In this document: positions 1-6,242 of the stretch, one piece after another | Layout of the letters: the number at the start of each line of letters is the position of its first letter | How positions within the stretch are numbered: position 1 is the stretch's first letter | Origin: an uncultured Clostridia bacterium | GTDB lineage: Bacteria; Bacillota_A; Clostridia; Christensenellales; Aristaeellaceae | Reading direction: 5' to 3' | DNA length: 7,997 nucleotides | NCBI GenBank assembly: GCA_947166205.1 | Contig: CAMVDI010000077.1 | Coordinates: 1-7,997 of the forward strand | Notes under the pieces: generated by a model | Told to the model about the DNA's origin: nothing | Databases searched by the model: none | The model's input: the letters and a program-made list of their open reading frames with translations, nothing else | Position numbers and translations under genes: made by a program

Positions 1-321
1 CAGACCATTGAGGGCGGGAAGCGGATTGAGCTGGAGGAAAGACTGACAAAGAACGAGTATCTGGAGCTGCTTATGCAGGCGGATCCGGATTACCGCCCCA
101 TCCGGAAGCAGCGGCTCTGTCTCAGCGAGAACGGCCTTTATTACAATATTGACCTGTACCCCCAGTGGAATGATCAGGCGCTCATGGAGATTGAACTCTA
201 TGAGGGCCAGGATCAGATTGTGATGCCGGAAGGAATCGAAGTGATCCGGGAAGTCACCGGTGAGATCGAGTTTACCAATCCCTATATCGCCAGAATCAGA
301 AAAGAAGAACCGAAACAGTGA
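1..321 (+). CDS. C-terminal part of a probable AAA/Ttd14-type ATPase with a CYTH-like domain (5' end outside window)
   Basis: The reading frame is open from base 1 and ends at TGA 319-321, giving 106 visible residues. The ATG at base 73 is internal, because the frame upstream of it (QTIEGGKRIELEERLTKNEY) already looks like protein of the same domain. The visible part has a charged helix (ELEERLTKNEYLELL), then alternating strands including YYNIDLYP, a MEIEL strand and IEVIREVTGE, and a terminal TNPYIARI segment. I associate this pattern with the CYTH/triphosphate-tunnel-like C-terminal domain of clostridial AAA-family proteins related to NadR/Ttd14 kinases. In that family a P-loop domain precedes this region; it would lie outside the window. 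The assignment rests on remembered family resemblance and has no catalytic motif inside the window to confirm it. A different CYTH-fold protein is the main alternative. A terminator follows, so this gene ends its own transcription unit. Confidence 0.55.
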   Translation, partial: QTIEGGKRIELEERLTKNEYLELLMQADPDYRPIRKQRLCLSENGLYYNIDLYPQWNDQALMEIELYEGQDQIVMPEGIEVIREVTGEIEFTNPYIARIRKEEPKQ

Positions 322-369
322 ATACCGGCGGCCGGCTCTCCGGAGGGTTCCGCGGAACCGGCCGTATTC
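320..369. repeat. Imperfect inverted repeat overlapping the stop codon
   Basis: GAATAC at 320-325 pairs with GTATTC at 364-369. After a four-base bulge on the 5' side, GGCCGG (330-335) pairs with CCGGCC (358-363). An alternative inner hairpin is the perfect GGTTCC-GC-GGAACC at 346-359, which competes for bases 358-359. The 5' arm covers the last two bases of the stop codon of the upstream gene. The structure is very GC-rich but has no T run directly after it, so by itself it is not an intrinsic terminator. A proper terminator follows nine bases later. Confidence 0.6.
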
Positions 370-377
370 AGACGCAC

Positions 378-411
378 CCGGCGCTTTATCGGCGCCGGTT
401 TTGCTTTTTTT
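378..411 (+). terminator. Intrinsic terminator after the CYTH-like gene
   Basis: CCGGCGC (378-384) and GCGCCGG (392-398) form a 7-bp all-G/C stem around a 7-base loop. TTTT-GC-TTTTTTT follows at 399-411. Position, stem and U tract all fit a Rho-independent terminator for the gene ending at 321. It separates that gene from the cluster that starts at 455. Confidence 0.85.
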
Positions 412-429
412 ACGGAACTATGATAGAAT
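401..429 (+). promoter_or_regulatory. Possible sigma-A-type promoter for the uvrC gene cluster
   Basis: TTGCTT (401-406), 17 bases, then TAGAAT (424-429) has the right spacing and a 5/6 match at -10, but only 3/6 at -35. An overlapping -10 candidate is TATGAT at 419-424. The -35 lies inside the U tract of the upstream terminator, so terminator and promoter would share bases. Start of transcription would fall around 435-437, just before the ribosome binding site at 441-445. It is the only plausible promoter seen between the terminator and the first gene of the cluster, but the match is modest. Confidence 0.35.
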
Positions 430-454
430 CCCCCCGAAAAGGAGGATCGAAGAG

Positions 455-940
455 ATGTACCAGAGATATTCCCGGGTCAACGAAGTGACCATGCCTGTTT
501 CCCAGACCCGCAGGAACCTTTTCAAGAATATCCTGATCCTTGTGCTGGTCGTTTTGCTGGGCGTGTCCGTGGCGCTGGGGCTTCCAGCCGTGCGGAGACA
601 GGCCTCCACCCGGAGCCTGCTGATTCAGCGGATGCAGAATGAGATCGCCCGGGCGGACAGCCTGACCCAGTCCCTGAGCCGCAACGCGGGCGCCAGCTCC
701 GCCGCGACCCTGGCTCAGATCCGCAGCGGGGTCTATACCATCCAGATGCTGAACGATGTCAGCGTCGGCATTGAGGGGACTTCCGGACTGCTGATCCCGG
801 AGGACCGGATGACCTCGCTCATCCAATACATTGACAACTACCTTCAGTTTCTGACCACGGGGATGGACACCGGGGAATATCAGACGAATCTGCAGAACTC
901 GCTGGACGAGCTTCAGCTGATGATCAACAATCTGACTTAG
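455..940 (+). CDS. Single-pass membrane protein of unknown function (161 aa)
   Basis: I do not recognise this protein. The start at 455 is chosen because AAAAGGAGG lies nine bases upstream (437-445) and the sequence before it is terminator and promoter DNA. Residues 1-22 are polar with several arginines and a lysine near the membrane edge (TRRNLFKN). Residues about 23-43 form one hydrophobic segment (ILILVLVVLLGVSVALGL). By the positive-inside rule the remaining ~118 residues should be outside the membrane. That part is Q/N/S/L-rich and predicted mainly helical: an amphipathic stretch at 50-75, a serine/alanine-rich turn near 78-85, and a final helix at 140-160. There are no cysteines and no recognisable catalytic motif. 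It lies 13 bases upstream of the uvrC start, so the two are probably co-transcribed. A structural or scaffolding role in the envelope is possible but is only inference. Confidence 0.8.
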   Translation: MYQRYSRVNEVTMPVSQTRRNLFKNILILVLVVLLGVSVALGLPAVRRQASTRSLLIQRMQNEIARADSLTQSLSRNAGASSAATLAQIRSGVYTIQMLNDVSVGIEGTSGLLIPEDRMTSLIQYIDNYLQFLTTGMDTGEYQTNLQNSLDELQLMINNLT

Positions 941-953
941 AGAGGGCTCGGGC

Positions 954-2816
954 GTGATCGACTGGGGAGAAAAACTGGAGGAGAAGATCCGGATGCTGCC
1001 GGATTCTCCCGGGTGCTACCTGATGAAGGATCAGGAGGGCACGATCATTTACGTGGGAAAGGCTGTGAACCTGAAGAACCGGGTTCGCAGCTATTTTCGC
1101 GATACCGCGCATACGCCGAAGGTGGCTGCCATGATCAGCCATATCGACGATTTTGAGATTCTGCTGTGCGAAACCAACCTGGAAGCGCTGATTCTTGAAT
1201 GCAATCTGATCAAGCGGCATCGGCCCTATTACAATATTCTGCTGAAGGATGACAAGCATTATCCCTATCTGAAGGTAAACCTGAAGGAGCCTTTTCCCCG
1301 GCTGGAGATAACCCGCCGGCTGGAGAAGGACGGGGCGAGGTATTTCGGACCCTACATCGGGGCCAGCGCCGTGCGTCAGGTAATCGAGGCGGTCCGGAAC
1401 GTGTTTCCGCTGCGCACCTGCCGCCAGGCGCTGCCGGCGAAGACGCTGAAGCGCCCCTGTGTCAATTACGACATCCGCAAATGCATGGCGCCCTGCGCGG
1501 GGAAATGCACAGAGGAAGCCTACTCCGCGATGATGACCGGGGTGATCCATTTTCTGGAGGGTGACTACAGGCCGGTGGTGGATCAGCTGACCCGTGAAAT
1601 GAACGAAGCCGCGGCCGCCATGCGGTTTGAGCGGGCGGCACAGATCCGGGACCGGATCCGGGATGTGCGGGGGCTGATGGAGCGGCAGATCGCCCTTCAG
1701 ACCGACGGCAGCGAACAGGATCTGATCGCCCTGGCCCAGGACGGACTGGACGCGATGGTTCAGATTCTGTACATCCGCGGCGGAAGAATGATCGGCGGGG
1801 ACCACTTTCTGCTGCCCCGGGAGGGCGGCGAAAGACCGGGGGATGTGCTGGCGGAATTCATGACCCAGTACTATGACGCGTCCGCGCTGATCCCCCGGAA
1901 TATCCTCTGCGAGACGCTCCCGGAGGGGATGGAGGATCAGCTGGAGAGCTGGCTGCGGGAGAAGAAGGGCGCGGCGGTTACGCTGAAGGTTCCGCAGCGG
2001 GGTGAAAAGCATGAGCTGGTGCTGCTCGCCCGGAAAAACGCGGAGGACGCGCTGAAGAAAAGGAACGCGCGCCGCACCATCCAGGAGGAGCGGACGGTGG
2101 GCGCCGCGGAGAATCTGGGAAGAATTCTGGGAATGGACCGCTTTCCCCGCCGGATCGAGGGATATGATATCTCCAACACCCAGGGGCAGCAAAGCGTGGC
2201 CTCCATGGTGGTCTTTATCGACGGCGTACCCGCAAAGAAGGAGTATCGCCATTTCCGGATCAGAACTGTCGAGGGGGCCAACGATTTCGAGTCGCTGAAG
2301 GAGGTGCTGGGCCGAAGGTATGCCCACGCGATCCGGGAGATGGAGGAAGGCACGGAAAACGGAAAGTTTACGGATCTGCCGGACCTGATTCTGATCGACG
2401 GCGGCCCCCAGCAGCTCCGCTTCGCAGGGGACGCGCTGCGGGAGCTGGGCGTGACGCCGCCCTTCATGTTCGGACTGGCGGAGAAGGAAGAGGAAATATG
2501 GCTGCCCGGCGCGGAGGAGCCCATCCGGCTGGATCATCACACGCCGGAGCTGCAGCTGGTGCAGCGGATCCGGAACGAGGCTCACCGGTTCGGCATTATC
2601 CACCACAGGGTTCTGCGGGCCAGAGCTTTCACCCACAGCCAGCTGGAGGATATCCCGGGCATCGGACCTGAACGCCGGAAGGCGCTGCTGAAGGCTTTCG
2701 GCAGCCTGAAGAAGCTGCGGGAGGCCAGCGCAGAAGAGATTGCCGCGGTCAGGGGCATGAGCATGAAGACCGCCGTGGCGGTGAAAGAAGGGCTTGCGCC
2801 GAAAGAGCAATCATGA
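954..2816 (+). CDS. uvrC: UvrC, excinuclease ABC subunit C
   Basis: UvrC makes both incisions in UvrABC nucleotide excision repair: the 3' cut with its N-terminal GIY-YIG domain and the 5' cut with its C-terminal RNase H-like domain. At 620 residues it is of normal length. The GIY-YIG domain spans about residues 15-95 (SPGCYL, YVGKA), with Y33, R43, E82 and N94 at the places expected from Thermotoga UvrC. Cysteines C156, C169, C177 and C181 keep the spacing of the Fe-S ligands described for E. coli UvrC; an additional C185 follows. The UVR (UvrB-binding) motif is about 205-240. The RNase H domain has D405 (GYDISN), D482 (LIDGG) and probably H544 (NEAHRF). Two helix-hairpin-helix motifs are at about 564-613 (DIPGIGPERRKALL). 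The start is GTG at 954 with AGAGGG at 941-946; starting at the ATG at 993 would leave almost nothing before the GIY motif. The gene follows the membrane protein by 13 bases. Confidence 0.97.
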   Translation: MIDWGEKLEEKIRMLPDSPGCYLMKDQEGTIIYVGKAVNLKNRVRSYFRDTAHTPKVAAMISHIDDFEILLCETNLEALILECNLIKRHRPYYNILLKDDKHYPYLKVNLKEPFPRLEITRRLEKDGARYFGPYIGASAVRQVIEAVRNVFPLRTCRQALPAKTLKRPCVNYDIRKCMAPCAGKCTEEAYSAMMTGVIHFLEGDYRPVVDQLTREMNEAAAAMRFERAAQIRDRIRDVRGLMERQIALQTDGSEQDLIALAQDGLDAMVQILYIRGGRMIGGDHFLLPREGGERPGDVLAEFMTQYYDASALIPRNILCETLPEGMEDQLESWLREKKGAAVTLKVPQRGEKHELVLLARKNAEDALKKRNARRTIQEERTVGAAENLGRILGMDRFPRRIEGYDISNTQGQQSVASMVVFIDGVPAKKEYRHFRIRTVEGANDFESLKEVLGRRYAHAIREMEEGTENGKFTDLPDLILIDGGPQQLRFAGDALRELGVTPPFMFGLAEKEEEIWLPGAEEPIRLDHHTPELQLVQRIRNEAHRFGIIHHRVLRARAFTHSQLEDIPGIGPERRKALLKAFGSLKKLREASAEEIAAVRGMSMKTAVAVKEGLAPKEQS

Positions 2817-2851
2817 GATAATGACCTGAAAACCGGAAGGAGCTGGAGCAT

Positions 2852-3145
2852 ATGGCATCTGCGCTGTGGGTCAGGATTCTGGTGGGACACCGGATTGAAC
2901 GGCAGGCGACGGTTCCCTGCGGGCGGGCCGATCCAAGGGACGCCCTGCTGAAAGCCTGCCATCAGCTGGATCTGCCGGAACCCATCTGGCTGGACAAGAA
3001 CCAGCGGGAGTGGGAGGAATTCGGCATGACACGATTCCTTCCGGACGCATTTTTCGAACAGGTTCCCTTTCAGCGCATGGAGATCGAATACATCGATCCG
3101 GACGCTCCGAAAAAGAAGAGCAGCGACTACCGCAACGCCTTCTGA
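2852..3145 (+). CDS. Conserved-looking small protein of unknown function (97 aa)
   Basis: The start ATG at 2852 is preceded by GGAAGGAG (2835-2842) at good spacing, and the frame ends at TGA 3143-3145. The protein is soluble, mixed alpha/beta, with no signal peptide or membrane segment. It begins with a strand (ALWVRILVGHRIERQATVP), then a helix containing DALLKACHQLDL, then PIWLDKNQREWEEFGMTRFLP, and ends in QRMEIEYIDPDAPKKKSSDYRN. The tryptophan/aromatic-rich middle and the MEIEYID strand look like constrained sequence, not chance reading frame, and I have the impression of similar short proteins in other Clostridia. I cannot assign a family or function. C23 and C46 are its only cysteines. 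It lies 35 bases after uvrC and 50 bases before the dipeptidase, within the same probable operon. Confidence 0.85.
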   Translation: MASALWVRILVGHRIERQATVPCGRADPRDALLKACHQLDLPEPIWLDKNQREWEEFGMTRFLPDAFFEQVPFQRMEIEYIDPDAPKKKSSDYRNAF

Positions 3146-3195
3146 GAAGGGCTTTCGGGCGGAAAAAAACGGGCTATCAGGGAGGAAGGAAGGCC

Positions 3196-4569
3196 ATGAA
3201 CCAGAAGATACGCGAACTGATCGACAGCTATCGCGGCGAGTTTGTCAGAACCCTGCAGGAGTGGGTCCGGATTCCCTCGGTCCGGAGCGGGCCGGAGGAA
3301 GGCGCGCCTTTCGGCGCGGAGATCGGCCGGATGATGGATGCCGCCATGAAGACCGCCTCGGACATGGGGTTCCGGGTCCGGGCCTTTGACGGATATGCCT
3401 GCGACGCGACGCTGGGGGACGCGCCGGAGGTTTTCGGCGTGCTGGGGCACCTGGACGTGGTGCCCGTGGGCGACGGATGGATCAGGGATCCCTTCGGCGC
3501 CCAGGTCGAGGACGGAAAGATTTTCGGCCGCGGAACCAATGACGACAAAGGCCCCACGCTGGCGGCGCTGTTCGCCATGAAGGCGATTCAGGAGGCGGGC
3601 ATTCCGCTGAAGAGGAGCATCCGGCTGATCATGGGCGGGGACGAAGAAGTCGGCTGGCAGTGCATGGAATACTACGCTGCCCACACGGAGATGCCTGAAA
3701 TCGGCTTCAGCCCGGACGCGTCATTCCCCCTGATCAACACGGAGAAGGCGCTGCTGCAGCATCAGCTCCGCTTTCCGGCGGCAGATACCGGACTGAAGAT
3801 TCTGCGGATGTCCACCGGCGAACGGCCCAACGTCATCGCGGGGGAAAGCAGGGCACTGATCGAGGGCGGAGATGAACTGGCCGGGAAGGTCCGGAAATAC
3901 GCGGAAGAAACGGGGCTGGACTACAGGGCCGAAGTGACGCCGGAGGGCGTATGGGTGACTGCGGTGGGCATTCCCGGCCACAGTGCCTATCCGGAGGGGC
4001 ACCGCAGCGCCATCGGAATGATGCTGAAGCTGCTGAAGGCGCTTGGCGCGGAAGGCGGTATCGCCGTGCTGGCGGATGCCGTGGGCATGGAAACCGATGG
4101 CCGCGGGCTGGGCTGCGCCTGTTCCGATGAGGTTTCCGGCGCGCTGACCAACAATATGGGCATTCTGCGGCTGCAGGACGGGGAATGGTTCGGAACCCTG
4201 GACTTCCGCGTGCCAGTGAACGCGAACCTGGATGAGCTTGCCGCCTCCTGCCGGGCGCATCTGCCGGGCATTGCGGTTGAAATTTCCGAACGCAAGCCCG
4301 CCCATCATGTGCCGGCGGACAGCGAGCTGGTGACCGGCCTGCTGGCTGCCTACGAGGAGGAAAGCGGCCTGAAGGGCAGCCCCATGTCCACCGGCGGCGG
4401 AACCTACGCCAAGGTGCTGAAGCAGGGCGTGGCCTTCGGGGCGGTTTTCCCGGGTGAGGAAGAACTGGCCCATCTGGCCAATGAATACGAAAGCATTGAC
4501 AGTCTGATGACAGCGGCGAAGATCTATGCCAACGCGCTGATCCGGCTGTGCGCTGCGGACGAAGGATAA
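3196..4569 (+). CDS. pepV: M20-family zinc dipeptidase, PepV/Sapep type
   Basis: This is a cytoplasmic di-zinc aminopeptidase-like dipeptidase that cleaves short peptides for amino-acid use. At 457 residues it is close to the usual ~465. The metal and catalytic residues line up with Lactobacillus PepV at steady offsets: H85 and D87 in GHLDVVP, bridging D117 in GRGTNDDKG, general base E150 and ligand E151 in GGDEEVGW, D174 in SPDASFP, and H426 in ELAHLANE. H262 in GIPGHSAYPEG sits in the lid domain (about residues 180-380) where a substrate-binding histidine is expected. The glycine-rich MSTGGGTYAK at 397-406 is typical of the family. The start at 3196 has a long purine Shine-Dalgarno (3181-3193); the frame is open further upstream to 3010 but there it overlaps the preceding gene. 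There is no signal peptide. The substrate range (carnosine-type, D-amino-acid-containing or general dipeptides) cannot be read from the sequence. Confidence 0.93.
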   Translation: MNQKIRELIDSYRGEFVRTLQEWVRIPSVRSGPEEGAPFGAEIGRMMDAAMKTASDMGFRVRAFDGYACDATLGDAPEVFGVLGHLDVVPVGDGWIRDPFGAQVEDGKIFGRGTNDDKGPTLAALFAMKAIQEAGIPLKRSIRLIMGGDEEVGWQCMEYYAAHTEMPEIGFSPDASFPLINTEKALLQHQLRFPAADTGLKILRMSTGERPNVIAGESRALIEGGDELAGKVRKYAEETGLDYRAEVTPEGVWVTAVGIPGHSAYPEGHRSAIGMMLKLLKALGAEGGIAVLADAVGMETDGRGLGCACSDEVSGALTNNMGILRLQDGEWFGTLDFRVPVNANLDELAASCRAHLPGIAVEISERKPAHHVPADSELVTGLLAAYEEESGLKGSPMSTGGGTYAKVLKQGVAFGAVFPGEEELAHLANEYESIDSLMTAAKIYANALIRLCAADEG

Positions 4570-4588
4570 GACACAGGAGAAGGAAAAA

Positions 4589-6175
4589 ATGGTTACAGTC
4601 AGCAATGTTTCCCTCACTTTCGGCGGACAGAAGCTTTTCTCCGGCGCGGATCTCAAATTTCTGCCCGGAAACTGCTACGGCATCATCGGAGCCAACGGCG
4701 CGGGAAAATCCACCTTTTTGAAGATCCTCAGCGGCGAGCTGGAGCCCACCACGGGGAGCGTCACGATTCCCCCCAACGAACGGCTCAGCACCCTGAAGCA
4801 GGATCAGTTCATGTATGATGCCTATCCCGTGCTGGACACGGTGATTATGGGAAACCAGCGCCTGTATGACATCATGCAGGAAAAGGACGCCCTGTACGCC
4901 AAGCCGGACTTCAGCGAGGCGGACGGTGAAAAGGCCGCGGAGCTGGAAGGCGAGTTTGCGGAGATGGACGGGTGGAACGCGGAGAGCGATGCCGCCACCC
5001 TGCTGACCGGGCTGGGGATTCCCACCGAGGAGCATGGCATGCAGATGTCCGAGCTGCAGGCGGGGGACAAGTTCAAGGTGCTGCTGGCCCAGGCGCTTTT
5101 CGGAAATCCGGATATTCTGCTGCTGGACGAGCCGACCAACAACCTGGACAACCGCTCCGTGGCGTGGCTGGAGGACTTCCTGATGGATTTTCCGGGCACG
5201 CTGATCGTGGTTTCCCACGACCGCTGGTTCCTGAACAATATCTGCACCCATATCGTCGATATCGACTACAATCAGGTCAAAATGTATGTGGGCAACTACG
5301 ACTTCTGGTATGAGTCCAGCAGGATCATGCAGAGCCTGATGAACGACCAGAAGAAGCGCAGGGAGGACAAGATCCGGGAGCTGCAGGCTTTCATCCAGCG
5401 CTTTTCCAGCAACAAGAGCAAGGCCAAGCAGGCCACCAGCCGGCGGAAGCTGCTGGATCAGCTGACCATCGAGCAGATGCCCGCCTCCAGCCGCCGCTAT
5501 CCGTATGTGGCCTTCACGCCGGACCGGGAAGCCGGAAAAGACATTCTGCAGGTGACCGGGCTGAATTACAGCCAGGACGGGGTACAGCTGCTGAAGGATG
5601 TCAGTTTTCTGGTGACCCGGGGACAGAAGATCGCCCTGGTCGGAAACGAGCAGGCTGCCACCGCGCTTTTCCGCATCCTGGCGGAGGAGATTCAGCCGGA
5701 CAGCGGAACGGTCAAGTGGGGCGTCACCATTTCCACCAGCTATTTTCCCAAGGACAACAGCCCCTTCTTTGACGGATGCGGCCTGAACATGATGCAGTGG
5801 TTCGCCCAGTATTCCCCGGAACAGCTGGAAACCTACATGCGCGGTTTTCTCGGAAGAATGCTTTTCAGCGGGGACGATGTCTACAAGCCTGTCAGCGTGC
5901 TGTCCGGCGGCGAGCGGGTCCGCTGCATGCTGAGCCGGATGATGCTCAGCGGAGCGAACTTCCTGATGCTTGATCAGCCCACCAACCATCTGGATCTTGA
6001 ATCGATCACCGCTGTGAACAACGGACTGATCAATTTCCCCGGCAACGTGATTTTCACAAGCCAGGATCATCAGTTCATCTCCACGGTCGCGGACCGGATC
6101 ATTGAGATCCACGGGGACGGCACCGTTACGGATTATCTGTGCAGCTATGAGGAATATCTCGAGAAGACCCGATGA
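4589..6175 (+). CDS. ABC-F family ATPase (YkpA/YbiT type) with a degenerate second ATP site
   Basis: The protein is 528 residues with two ATPase domains and no membrane segments, so it is an ABC-F translation-type factor, not a transporter. Domain 1 (about 1-235) is canonical: Walker A GANGAGKS at 34-41, Q71, Walker B LLLDE at 177-181, switch H210. Its signature is degraded to LQAGD (156-160), as it also is in E. coli YbiT. A charged linker (about 240-303) contains KSKAKQATSRRKLLD. Domain 2 (about 318-510) keeps the signature LSGGE (438-442) but has lost the Walker A lysine (GNEQAATA, 352-359), has Q463 for the catalytic glutamate (LDQPTNHLD), Q492 for the switch histidine (TSQDH), and K388 where the Q-loop glutamine usually lies. 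The order and linker match ABC-F proteins that bind the ribosomal E site. The start at 4589 follows AGGAGAAGGA (4576-4585) and lies 19 bases after the dipeptidase, so the two are probably co-transcribed. The cellular role, such as stalled-ribosome rescue or antibiotic protection, is not shown. Confidence 0.95.
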   Translation: MVTVSNVSLTFGGQKLFSGADLKFLPGNCYGIIGANGAGKSTFLKILSGELEPTTGSVTIPPNERLSTLKQDQFMYDAYPVLDTVIMGNQRLYDIMQEKDALYAKPDFSEADGEKAAELEGEFAEMDGWNAESDAATLLTGLGIPTEEHGMQMSELQAGDKFKVLLAQALFGNPDILLLDEPTNNLDNRSVAWLEDFLMDFPGTLIVVSHDRWFLNNICTHIVDIDYNQVKMYVGNYDFWYESSRIMQSLMNDQKKRREDKIRELQAFIQRFSSNKSKAKQATSRRKLLDQLTIEQMPASSRRYPYVAFTPDREAGKDILQVTGLNYSQDGVQLLKDVSFLVTRGQKIALVGNEQAATALFRILAEEIQPDSGTVKWGVTISTSYFPKDNSPFFDGCGLNMMQWFAQYSPEQLETYMRGFLGRMLFSGDDVYKPVSVLSGGERVRCMLSRMMLSGANFLMLDQPTNHLDLESITAVNNGLINFPGNVIFTSQDHQFISTVADRIIEIHGDGTVTDYLCSYEEYLEKTR

Positions 6176-6197
6176 GCCTCCGCTGCGGATGAGGAAA

Positions 6198-6216
6198 GCG
6201 GCCCCTGCCGGGCCGC
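6198..6216 (+). repeat. GC-only hairpin in the ABC-F/xylanase gap
   Basis: GCGGCCC (6198-6204) and GGGCCGC (6210-6216) form a perfect 7-bp stem with a CTGCC loop. What follows on the + strand is AGACTGAAG, with no T run, so it does not look like an intrinsic terminator in this direction. It lies between the ABC-F stop (6175) and the xylanase ribosome binding site (about 6226-6232). It could set the relative amount of xylanase message, by blocking decay or partly stopping transcription, or it may just be a by-product of high GC. Confidence 0.6.
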
Positions 6217-6242
6217 AGACTGAAGAAAAGGACGAACGGAAA

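Noticed and set aside
924..2810. 628-residue open frame on the - strand opposite uvrC
   Set aside because: The + strand is unmistakably UvrC with all its domains. The antisense translation is H/L/R/P/Q-rich without recognisable domains, a common side effect of high-GC codon usage.
3010..3195. N-terminal extension of the dipeptidase frame
   Set aside because: It overlaps the 97-residue gene in another frame and is R/K/G-rich. The family start and a long Shine-Dalgarno both point to 3196.
6198..6216. GC-only hairpin considered as an intrinsic terminator after the ABC-F gene
   Set aside because: No T run follows on the + strand. On the opposite strand only TTTCCTC follows and there is no gene ending there.
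6102..6242. N-terminal extension of the xylanase frame
   Set aside because: It would place about 47 residues before a good signal peptide and overlap the ABC-F coding end.
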